Shown: in pieces, positions 1 through 6,920 of the stretch
How positions within the stretch are numbered: position 1 is the stretch's first letter
Layout: each line of letters begins with the position of its first letter
Origin: Chloroflexota bacterium
GTDB lineage: Bacteria; Chloroflexota; Dormibacteria; Dormibacterales; Dormibacteraceae
NCBI GenBank assembly: GCA_005881825.1
Contig: VBEO01000133.1
Span: 1 to 34,267, forward strand
Length of the DNA: 34,267 nt
Direction: 5' to 3'
Notes under the pieces: generated by a model
Told to the model about the DNA's origin: nothing
Databases searched by the model: none
What the model saw: only the letters and a program-made list of their open reading frames with translations
Translations under genes and position numbers: made by a program

Positions 1-112
1 AGGAAGCCGCCGGCGGGTTGTTCGCCGACGTGCGTAGCCGTGCGCGGCGAATACAAAACGCCCCCACCTGGGGCTTCAACAGTACGCAGCCGTTCGTACT
101 CATTCGCGCCGG

Positions 113-132
113 TAGCTGTCAATTAGCTGTCA
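113..132 (+). repeat. Tandem TAGCTGTCA direct repeat
   Basis: Two exact copies of TAGCTGTCA lie at 113-121 and 124-132, 11 bases apart, about 80 bases before the tRNA-like sequence. A related pair occurs near the opposite end of the window (34206-34226), spaced 12 bases. Tandem short repeats of this type can be arm sites of a recombinase or operator half-sites (inference). No recombinase gene is visible next to either pair. Confidence 0.5.
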
Positions 133-214
133 GACGTGACCGCCTCACTGGGTCCTACGACTGGTGGCCGCTGCCCGGTTGCGTGTCGGCCCGGTACCCT
201 CCAAAGAAGCCGAA

Positions 215-290
215 GCCCCCAGTAGCTCAGCGGACTAGAGCAACAGCCTACTAGGCGGTTGGCCGTAGGTTCGAGTCCTGCCTTGGGGGC
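215..290 (+). tRNA. tRNA-Arg-like gene or tRNA pseudogene, anomalous anticodon
   Basis: GCCCCCA at 215-221 pairs with TGGGGGC at 284-290. A D stem GCTC/GAGC with a normal D loop, U8 and A9 (223-224), and a T arm GTAGG-TTCGAGT-CCTGC (265-281) are all present. The body resembles bacterial tRNA-Arg(TCT). The anticodon stem-loop (243-259) is ACAGC-CTACTAG-GCGGT, which has one A-G mismatch and gives anticodon ACT (250-252) where TCT would be expected. The 3' side has an extra base before the acceptor strand, and G222-T283 may form an eighth acceptor pair. No CCA is encoded. A decayed tRNA, or a tRNA-derived attachment-site copy, fits better than a working tRNA. Confidence 0.6.
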
Positions 291-710
291 ACTCTCACCC
301 CCGCTCTGCTGGTCAGCAGAGCGCTGGCGGCCACCGGAGCTGGCAGCTGTGGATCGACCTCGCGCTGCCGCTCCCCTCGGTGAAGGACGGCGCTTCGATT
401 CCCAGCTGTTCACCCGCTCTAACAATTCTGCCTACTGTGGTGACTGACGAAGACTTCGAAGCCAAAGAGAACTTCATGCTCAGGTCTAGCCACGACTGGT
501 TAGCCGTCCAGGCCCTGCGACCCGTCTTCCCGCGCATCCGACGGTCCCACCACTGAAGCTGGGGCAGGTTCGCCTAGCTGAGTGGGGCGTGACTCGGATC
601 GTGCCGTTGGGCACACGCCAAGTATGGCTCGACCCGGAGGCCGCCCGAGGTCACAACAAGCCCGCAAGTTCCTCTGCTTTCGTGGTCAGATGGCAGACTC
701 TCGTCCACGC
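291..710. other. Stretch without a recognisable gene
   Basis: Between the tRNA-like sequence and the first gene fragment no open frame on either strand resembles a known protein, and no convincing ribosome site precedes the short frames present. The base composition is less GC-biased at third positions than in the genes to the right, as expected for decayed sequence. Confidence 0.4.
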
Positions 711-1082
711 ATGGCAAGCGATCTGATACCCGAGGGCATCCGCCTGGCCGTCCGTGATGCCATGGGCGGCAACGGGCCCTACTCCGTCAGGGAGATCGAG
801 AACAAGTTCCGCGCGTTCGGGTTTCGCCCGTCCGCTCCATATGACCCATCCCAGGGCGGCGGGGTCCGGCGCGCAACCGTCTCGGAACACCAAGAAGGTA
901 TCCGTTGGAACTCTCTCGAAGCCTGTGAGCGATACCTAGGGTTGGTTGCGGAAGTGCTAGAGGACCTCTCCGAAGGCGCCGAGACGAAGAAGGACCTGCT
1001 CCGTGGCAGCCTCTTCTTAGCAGAGAGCCCGCGAAGGCAGCATCTCCGCGTGAGAGCCGACGAAAGGTCCAGCCCCGAATAG
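711..1082 (+). pseudogene. Fragment of an abortive-infection-like protein (N-terminal region)
   Basis: The translation beginning MASDLIPEGIRLAVRDAMGG, then VREIENKFRAFGF and, after a loop, SLEACERYLGLVAEVLEDL, looks like the conserved N-terminal region of proteins that normally continue into an Abi-C-type C-terminal domain. This family assignment is from memory of the pattern and is weak. The conserved look ends near codon 100, and the frame stops at 1082, exactly where transposase-like sequence begins in another frame. That suggests a transposition-linked deletion removed the 3' half. The frame is open upstream to 582, but no Shine-Dalgarno supports any start, and ATG 711 begins the conserved part. 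Confidence 0.35.
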
Positions 1083-1639
1083 CTGACGTTCTGTTCTGCT
1101 TGCACCTGGGCACGCGGCGGCTGGTAGCGGCGATCAGCTGCGCGGAGCCGAGCCAGGCCTGGGTCACCCAGCAAGCGCGGAATCTGGCCATGCAGCTCGA
1201 AGACGACAAGCTGGAGCTCAAGTACGTGATCCACGACCGTGATCGCAAGTACTGCCGGGCGTTCGACGCGGTGCTGAGGGCGGAAGGAGCGGAGGTGATC
1301 GTCACGCCACTGCTGGCGCCGACCGCGAACGCCCACGCGGAGCGCTGGGTGGGTTCGCTACGCCGCGAGTGCCTGGACTGGCTGCTGATCGTTTCGGAGG
1401 GGCACCTGGCGGTGGTACTCCATGAGTATCTGGCGCACTACAACAACGAGCGTCCGTATCGCTCGTGCGGTCTGCGACCGCCGACAGCACGCGGTGATCC
1501 GGCGTTCGCCCTAACGGACCCTGTATTGCGGAAGGTGCGGCTCGGCGGCTTGCTCAGCGATTACAGATATGCGCTCGGGCAGCCTGATACTTTTCTGAAC
1601 CCGGCAGGGCGCCCCAGCTACCCGCCTGATAGTTGCTGA
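1083..1639 (+). pseudogene. 5'-truncated rve-family (IS481-like) transposase
   Basis: This frame encodes the C-terminal part of an integrase-core transposase. Visible are the GTRR strand, WVTQQARNLAM, then HDRDRKYCRAFDAVL carrying the second catalytic Asp, and PTANAHAERWVGSLRREC carrying the catalytic Glu. The ending HYNNERPYRSCGLRPP is the usual C-terminal motif. The helix-turn-helix region and the first catalytic Asp are missing. The homologous reading continues upstream as ADVLFCLHLGTRR to about 1080 without a start codon, where it abuts the Abi-like fragment. It cannot be an active transposase. The family is clear, but the exact IS group is not. The right end of the element probably lies between about 1640 and 1690. 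Confidence 0.75.
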
Positions 1640-1689
1640 CTTTGTTACAGCAGCTTGTCAAACCTAGTGGTGCAGGCCCGGATACCACG

Positions 1690-1766
1690 GCCAGCATCCC
1701 GCGCTCGGCGCCGGACTCGACCAGCTGGTCGACGGCCTGCTCGACCCGCGCCTGAAGATCGCTCAT
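1690..1766 (-). pseudogene. N-terminal scrap of a serine beta-lactamase-like esterase
   Basis: From ATG at 1766 the minus strand reads MSDLQARVEQAVDQLVESGAERG, the typical opening of class C beta-lactamase-family esterases, which normally continues into a beta strand and, later, the SxxK motif. Here similarity is lost after about 27 codons at the presumed boundary of the neighbouring insertion sequence, so only a remnant remains. The assignment rests on a short stretch. It is consistent with insertion of the truncated transposase element into this gene. Confidence 0.45.
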
Positions 1767-1816
1767 CAACTGGGCCTCACTCTAAGCCTGAGACGATTAT
1801 CGCCGCAGCTATTCAC

Positions 1817-1845
1817 TTGACACGGTCTTGACCCCGGAGGATAGT
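1817..1845 (+). promoter_or_regulatory. Sigma70-like promoter, antisense to the inhibitor gene
   Basis: TTGACA (1817-1822), a 17-base spacer and GATAGT (1840-1845) match the consensus at 10 of 12 positions. The next plus-strand gene is the C1 protease at 2334. A transcript from here would have a leader of about 480 bases that runs antisense through the chagasin-like inhibitor gene. It could also be a leftover of a deleted gene. Confidence 0.35.
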
Positions 1846-1962
1846 TTTTGCTGCGGTCGCGGTCGCAGCGGGGCGATTTCTAAGCGGGGGACAGGTCACG
1901 CAATTCTTCGGTGTTCGAACGCTGTATGCCGCCTGGCCACGGCTGGGTGAGGCGACGGACGC

Positions 1963-2253
1963 TTACTCGACTCGCACCACGAACGTGCGCGTGTCCTGGC
2001 TGGCGGCTTCCCAGGGGCGTTTGTATTCGAATCTGAGCTGCTCCTCGCCGAGGCCGATCGTCCGGAATCTGAACACCTGCCGTGTCGATTCCCCGACCTT
2101 CTCGGCATCGACGCCGCGCCAGGCGCTGTCGATCATCTCCACCACTTTGAGGGATTCGGGCGCTGCCGGTGCCCATGAGAAGCCCGCCGACGCCAGTGCA
2201 TCCAGGCTTATCTCGAAGACCTCGCCCAGCTTGGCCGTTATTCGCCGGTTCAC
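1963..2253 (-). CDS. Chagasin-type (I42) cysteine-protease inhibitor
   Basis: This 96-residue protein has the layout of I42 inhibitors, small beta-sandwich proteins that block the active cleft of papain-family peptidases. GEVFEISLDA (10-19) precedes ASAGFSW (21-27), at the place of the NPTTG loop. FRFRTIGLGEEQLRFEYKRP ends with the diagnostic RPWE loop (79-82), and TRTFVVRVE forms the last strand. The GxG-type loop near residue 54 is weak. The start is GTG at 2253, and no strong ribosome site is seen. There is no signal peptide, unlike many bacterial relatives. It is divergent from a papain-family protease that starts 80 bases away, so it most likely protects the producer from that enzyme. 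That functional pairing is inference; the family call is fairly firm. Confidence 0.75.
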   Translation of the reverse strand: MNRRITAKLGEVFEISLDALASAGFSWAPAAPESLKVVEMIDSAWRGVDAEKVGESTRQVFRFRTIGLGEEQLRFEYKRPWEAASQDTRTFVVRVE

Positions 2254-2321
2254 ATGCGGTCAGCAGATGTCAGGCCGGCCGCACGTGCGGCTGGATCGGA
2301 ATGGGAGCCACAAGAGGCCAC

Positions 2322-2327
2322 AGGAGG
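2322..2327 (+). promoter_or_regulatory. Ribosome binding site fixing the protease start
   Basis: AGGAGG at 2322-2327 sits six bases before ATG 2334. It rules out the longer open frame that begins at 2169 on the same strand and places the true N-terminus at MPRTARG. Confidence 0.75.
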
Positions 2328-2333
2328 TTACGC

Positions 2334-3143
2334 ATGCCGCGAACAGCAAGAGGTAGGGCGACCGCCACGGCAACCGCCAGGGTACTCAATTGCGAGCCAT
2401 CGCCAAACCAGGAGAATGACTGGCAATTCACCCACGCCGTGGATGCCGGCTTGCTGGCTGCGGGAGGTGCATTGCCCTCAACGAAGGATCTGCGTGAGAG
2501 CTGGTGGCAGGTCGGCGACCAGGCGAGCACGGGCTCGTGTGTCGGCTGGGCGAGCGCGGAAGGGGTTCTCAGGTGGCACTTCGCCGGCGCGGGGACGTTG
2601 CCCAAGACGGCACGGCTGTCACCGCGCTTCATCTGGATGGCCGCGAAGGAGACCGACCCGGACACTACCCAACCCACGACCATGATCGAAACCGCCGGGA
2701 CCTACCTCAAGAGTGCCCTGGACGTTGCGCGAAAGTACGGTGCCATCAAGGACGACTTGATGCCATTTGCGAGCGGCCAGTTGTACCCGGGCGAGACCAA
2801 GACGTTCTTCGCGCTGGCGGCCCAGCTGAAGATCGCCAGCTACTTCAACCTCGGAACGACGCTCGCCAACTGGCGCTCGTGGCTGGCAACCAAAGGCCCG
2901 ATCCTGACGCGGCTTGGTGTCGATCAGACCTGGGACCAGGCGACCACCACAAATGGCAAGCTCGACACTTACCTTCCCAACACTGTTCGCGGCGGTCACG
3001 CGGTGGCCCTGGTGGGCTACACGGCAGACCGGCTCATTGTTCGCAACAGCTGGGGCACCGGTTGGGGCGACAAGGGTTTCGCATATGCATCCTTCGCCTA
3101 CGCGCAAGCTGCTTTCACGGAAGCGTACGGGGTGACCGTCTGA
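2334..3143 (+). CDS. Papain-family (C1) cysteine protease, leaderless
   Basis: This 269-residue peptidase has all three C1 landmarks: Cys69 in TGSCVGWASAEG, His222 in GGHAVALVGY, and Asn238 in VRNSWGTGWGDKGF. The N-terminal 50 residues are basic and low in structure. There is no hydrophobic signal sequence and no typical I29 propeptide, so the enzyme appears to be made active in the cytoplasm. That makes the divergent chagasin-like inhibitor meaningful. The tail-tube gene follows after 11 bases, suggesting one transcript. Secretion by a contractile or other leaderless route is inference. The enzyme family is certain from the motifs; substrate and target are unknown. Confidence 0.92.
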   Translation: MPRTARGRATATATARVLNCEPSPNQENDWQFTHAVDAGLLAAGGALPSTKDLRESWWQVGDQASTGSCVGWASAEGVLRWHFAGAGTLPKTARLSPRFIWMAAKETDPDTTQPTTMIETAGTYLKSALDVARKYGAIKDDLMPFASGQLYPGETKTFFALAAQLKIASYFNLGTTLANWRSWLATKGPILTRLGVDQTWDQATTTNGKLDTYLPNTVRGGHAVALVGYTADRLIVRNSWGTGWGDKGFAYASFAYAQAAFTEAYGVTV

Positions 3144-3154
3144 CACAGTCCGCC

Positions 3155-3658
3155 GTGAATCCTTCACGCTTTGACCCGTACAAGAACTTCAAGTTCCGCG
3201 TGAAATGGGATGGTCGGTACGTGGCTGGCGTAAGCAGGATGTCCGGCCTCACGCGCGTCACCGAGGTGGTGGAGCATCGTGAAGGGGGCGACCCGAGCTC
3301 CAGTCGCAAGTCGCCGGGACGCACGCGGTACGAGGCAATCATCCTTGAACGCGGCGTAACTCACGACACCGACTTTGAGGCCTGGGCAGACAAGGTGTGG
3401 AAACTGGGAGCCGCGCCCGGCGCCGAGACGGATCTGGCCGCCTTTCGCAAGGACATCGTCATCGACTTCTTCGATGAAGCGGGACAGCGTGTGCTCTCAT
3501 ACCTGGTGAGACGCTGCTGGATCTCGGAGTACCAGGCGCTCCCCGCCCTCGACGCAAATGGCGCCGGCGTTGCGATCGAATCGATCAAGCTCGAGCATGA
3601 GGGCTGGGAGCGCGACCTGACGGTTGGCGAGCCCGCCGAGCCGCAGTCGATCGAGTAG
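3155..3658 (+). CDS. Contractile phage-tail tube protein, gp19/TIGR02241 type
   Basis: The 167-residue product starts at GTG 3155 and reads NPSRFDPYKNFKFRVKWDG, then VAGVSRMSGLTRVTEVVEHREGG, SPGRTRYEAIILERGVTHD and FEAWADKVW. It ends with the aromatic and acidic strands ESIKLEHEGWERD. This order is characteristic of T4 gp19-like tube proteins, which stack into the inner tube of phage tails and of extracellular contractile injection systems. Length is normal for the family. No sheath, baseplate, spike or ATPase gene is in the window, so the tube gene is an orphan here. It probably shares a transcript with the upstream C1 protease. A structural or cargo-carrier role is inference. Confidence 0.85.
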   Translation: MNPSRFDPYKNFKFRVKWDGRYVAGVSRMSGLTRVTEVVEHREGGDPSSSRKSPGRTRYEAIILERGVTHDTDFEAWADKVWKLGAAPGAETDLAAFRKDIVIDFFDEAGQRVLSYLVRRCWISEYQALPALDANGAGVAIESIKLEHEGWERDLTVGEPAEPQSIE

Positions 3659-3776
3659 GTTCGAGACACCCCTGGAGAAGGGACAAGCTCGCACTTTGAG
3701 ACCATAGGCTCGTAGGCCGGCGGGGGACGTGACCGTGCCGGTCTCGAGCCCGAACACTCGCAGTTCCCGTGGAGCA

Positions 3777-3782
3777 GGGAGG
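3777..3782 (+). promoter_or_regulatory. Ribosome binding site of the LamG-PLL gene
   Basis: GGGAGG lies five bases before ATG 3788 and supports that start. The 129-base gap after the tail-tube gene shows no clear terminator. Confidence 0.6.
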
Positions 3783-3787
3783 ATGAG

Positions 3788-6096
3788 ATGGCGCTTACGT
3801 GTTCATGGCGCGGATTCGCGGACACCGACCTCGACTTCGCCGAATTCTTCAACGCCGATCACACTGTCGTCGTGCGCTTCATGCCGCAGTACCCCCACGC
3901 ATATTTGGGGCCCATCCTTTCCGTGAACGGAACGGGGATCTACATGATCGGCCAAGGCGCCTATCAGAATCCGCCGGCCAGTCAGACGAAGCTGGCCCTG
4001 CAGGTCGGATCCGCCCAGCAGAACTATCCCCTGAGTCTCACGGCGGGCAACTGGTACCACCTGGCCGTTGTGCGGAGCGGAGCGAACCTCACGCTCTATC
4101 TGAATGCACAAGCCGCTGCGCCGGCAGTATCCGTTTCGGGGCCGACCCCGGCGGGCAAGGTCCGGATCGGGAAGGACACATTCAATCCAAGCCTCGACGC
4201 TGGTGGGGCCCAGTTCTACGGGTTTGTGGACGACGTCGGCGTCTTCACGACCGCGTTGTCGGCCTCCGCGATCGCCTCCCTCGCGGCTGCGCCTCGACTC
4301 ACGGGATCGGAACAGGGTCTGCTCGCGGGCTATGTCTTCGGCTACGTCCCGACTGGCGGCCTGCCGCGGCGATTGGCCAGACCTTTGACCCTGTCTGCCG
4401 GCGCGACGCTGCGCGGGGTCTCAAACACCCGCGACGCAGCGGCCGACAGGCAGCAGTTGCCGGTTGGCGCCGGCACCCTGATGCACCTGCCCTTTCCTCA
4501 GGGTCAGTCGCTTTTCGTGATCCAGGGCTTTGATGATCCGACCGGAAGCCACAGAGGCATCGCAGCCTTCTGCTGGGACCTGATGCTGGCGGGGCAGCCG
4601 CAGAGCGCCTCCAATGGGATTCCGTTCTTCGCGGCAGCCTCTGGGACCGTCGACTTCGTCAAGCAAGACAACTTCTCAGGCGGTGCGGGACCGGCGAACG
4701 TCATCTCGATAAAGGAGGCCGACCACGAATTCTGCGACTACCTACATCTGAGACAGAACTCGGCTGCAGTCACCAAGGGCGCACAAGTCGCCTTTGGCAC
4801 CGCCCTCGCGGATGTCGGCGATACGGGCGCGGCCCAGGGCGCCTTTCACCTCCACATGGCAGTCACGAATCTGGGTGAGGGCAACAAGAGCAGCGGGGGC
4901 ACCTTTGTCACGATTCCATCGGCCTTCCTGGATTACCAAGCGGCCGACGACCAAGGGTCCACCTGGCGACACGTCTCGAAAGGGACATCGACGGTGGGGC
5001 AATGGATCCGCCGGCCGGAGCTGATCAGCCCGCGGGTGCCGGGGCGCGCCTATGTCAACGCGGTCTCACGTAGCGCCGACAAGCTTGACGTCTTCCTGAC
5101 GGACTCAAATGGGGTGATCTTCACGGCCGCCTGGCAGCCCGAATTCGTGGACTGGTGGCATGGTTGGTGGGAACTGAGGGGCGGACGTGCCGCCTCCGGC
5201 GCGCCCGTGCATTGCGTGGCGCGCAACCTGGACAAGGTCGATGTTTTTGTCTCAGGCACCGACGCTTCCGTCTACACCGCCGCGTGGGAGCCGGCGTTCA
5301 CAGACTGGTGGCATGGCTGGTGGGGAGTCAAAGGAGGCCGCACGGCACTCTCCGCACACGTTACTGCGGTCTCGCGCAGTGCTGACAAGCTGGACGTTTT
5401 CGTCGTCGGCACCGACGGACAGGTGTACACAGCGGCCTGGGAACCTACATTCGCTGATGGCTGGCACGGGTGGTGGCGTATGGCAACATCCAAGTTCCGC
5501 AAGGGGCACCCATCAACGTGGTCTCCCGCAGCCAGGACAAGCTCGACGTATTCGTAACAGACGTCAACGGCGCGGTTCAGACAGCGGCCTGGGAACCTGG
5601 GTTCGGCTCGCGGCACGGGTGGTGGGAACTCCGGGGCGGCAGGGCTGCTCCCGGGGCCCCCGTCAACGCGGTTTCCCGGAGCCGCGACAAACTGGACGTC
5701 TTCGTGACCGGCACGGATGGCCGCGTATACACCGCGGCCTGGGAGGCCAGCTTCACTGACGGTTGGCATGGGTGGTGGCCAATCGGCAGCATCCAGGTGC
5801 CGCAGCGATCCCCGGTTAATGCCGCGTCGCGGAGCACGGACAAGCTGGACGTCTTCGTCACAGACACCAACGGGGTGGTACAGACGGCAGCCTGGGAGCC
5901 CGGCTTCACGTCCGGGCACGGCTGGTGGGAATTGAGGAGCGGTAGGGCGGTTCCAGGGGCGCCGGTGACGGCCGTCTCACGCAGCCGGGACAAACTGGAT
6001 GTCTTTGTCGTTGGCACCGACGGCCGCGTCTATACCGCGGCCTGGGAGCCCACCTTCGCGGACGGCTGGCATGGTTGGTGGGCCATGGGACGCTGA
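3788..6096 (+). CDS. LamG - M23-like - seven-repeat PLL lectin protein, one frame break
   Basis: Residues 1 to about 165 form a LamG/concanavalin-like domain (GNWYHLAVVRSGANLTLYLN, then FYGFVDDVGVFTTALS). Residues 230-390 resemble an M23 peptidase: HRGIAAFCWD supplies the His and Asp, GIPFFAAASGTVDFV is the core strand, and FHLHMAV the HxH. From about 5030 come seven repeats of the form VNAVSRSRDKLDVFVTGTDG-VYTAAWEP-WHGWW, as in the Photorhabdus PLL seven-bladed fucose lectin. The frame breaks after the third repeat near 5481, where TGGCGTAT-GGCAAC lacks one base relative to other repeats. The remaining four repeats continue in the next frame to 6096. Only with the break repaired are there seven blades, so the gene was recently intact or the break is a sequence error. 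No signal peptide is present. Confidence 0.8.
5030..6093 (+). repeat. Seven in-gene PLL propeller repeats
   Basis: Seven units of roughly 47-50 codons, each with a DKLDVF core and a WHGWW or HGWW end, are strongly alike at DNA level. The third-to-fourth unit junction holds the one-base deletion near 5481. Confidence 0.85.
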
Positions 6097-6139
6097 CGAA
6101 TCCGGTCAGACCAACACGCCGATCGGCTGCATCGATGGG

Positions 6140-6361
6140 TCAGGGGGTCGCGAAGTAGAAGTGCCCGAACAAGCCTCCGGCTACGAGTGTCAGAGCCAGG
6201 GCAAACGCTGGGTATCTCCGCGCCCATTGGGTGACCCATGAGCCAACCGGCAATCGCCTTTGCAGGGTCAGCACCAGGTCGCTGGCCACCAGCAGCAGCA
6301 GGGTCGACAGACCGACAACGGCGACGAACAGTACAGCGTCCCTAGGAGCCGGTTCGAGCAT
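6140..6361 (-). CDS. Small two-helix membrane protein, unknown
   Basis: This 73-residue product has two hydrophobic segments: AVLFVAVVGLSTLLLLVASDL, and FALALTLVAGGLFGHFYF close to the C-terminus. A short basic loop (RRLPVGSWVTQWARR) lies between them. Its ATG at 6361 lies inside the end of the next upstream gene (20-base overlap), so it is the last cistron of a three-gene membrane operon read leftwards from 8488. The ending GLFGHFYF resembles the ending GLLAGHFFW of the first gene of the operon, suggesting a shared terminal motif. No family is recognised. Confidence 0.55.
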   Translation of the reverse strand: MLEPAPRDAVLFVAVVGLSTLLLLVASDLVLTLQRRLPVGSWVTQWARRYPAFALALTLVAGGLFGHFYFATP

Positions 6362-6920
6362 GCCACCGCCTCCTCGGCAACCAGAACCAACGACCGACCA
6401 GGAACAGGACGGCGGCGGCAGCCAGCGTCGACTGCCAGCCGGCCGCGTCGTAAGCGCACCTCACGTAGAAGGTGATCGGCCAGACGCCGCGAGACAGCGT
6501 CACTATCTCGATGATCAGCAATCCGAGCATCTCGAGCAGGAACGCCAGCAGGAGCGCCTGGATCACGAGCGCGTCACGCCTCCGTCGATCATTCTCCGGT
6601 GGGATTGAACTCGCCCTCGTGCGGCGCCGCACATGCTTGGGGTCGACCGCCTGCCACCTCGCCGTGAGATGTCCGAGCGCGAAGGCCATCAGGCCCAGGC
6701 TGACAACCGCGAGCTGTGGTGGATCAGAGTCCAGGCGCGGAGGATTTGAGCAAGGCGGGCTGGTGTGTGCAACGGTGTAGCTGACGGCGCTGATCATGGC
6801 CCAAACCAAAATCAGACCCGCCGCCGATAGGAGGCCGATGGAGACCCAGCGCGCCACGCCCTCGCGGCGCGAGCTCGGCGTCGGAGTCCCCGAGTCGGCT
6901 GACGATTCGAACTCGGCCAT
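6342..6920 (-). CDS. Four-helix membrane protein, unknown
   Basis: This 192-residue protein starts at ATG 6920, which overlaps the TGA of the upstream gene (TGATG), so translation is probably coupled. Hydrophobic segments are VSIGLLSAAGLILVWAMISAV, LAVVSLGLMAFALGHL, ALLLAFLLEMLGLLIIEIV and LAAAAVLFLVGRWFWL. A basic cytoplasmic loop (HVRRRTR, NDRRRRDA) separates the second and third. It has no recognised family. It is likely to work with its two neighbours, since all three genes overlap. Confidence 0.7.
   Translation of the reverse strand: MAEFESSADSGTPTPSSRREGVARWVSIGLLSAAGLILVWAMISAVSYTVAHTSPPCSNPPRLDSDPPQLAVVSLGLMAFALGHLTARWQAVDPKHVRRRTRASSIPPENDRRRRDALVIQALLLAFLLEMLGLLIIEIVTLSRGVWPITFYVRCAYDAAGWQSTLAAAAVLFLVGRWFWLPRRRWHARTGS

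Noticed and set aside
18..254. Open frame of 78 codons at the left edge
   Set aside because: No ribosome site, no recognisable motif, and it runs into the tRNA-like sequence on the same strand.
1845..1875. Hairpin GCTGCG...CGCAGC next to a T-run as a terminator
   Set aside because: The T-run lies before the hairpin on the plus strand, and on the minus strand the hairpin is followed by A bases, so it fits neither direction.
2169..2333. Upstream extension of the C1 protease
   Set aside because: The AGGAGG at 2322 and ATG 2334 give a clear start. The extension overlaps the divergent inhibitor gene and has no protein-like features.
3155..3658. Tail-tube gene as part of a prophage
   Set aside because: No capsid, portal, terminase, sheath or lysis genes are near. 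The neighbours are enzymes and lectin-like proteins.
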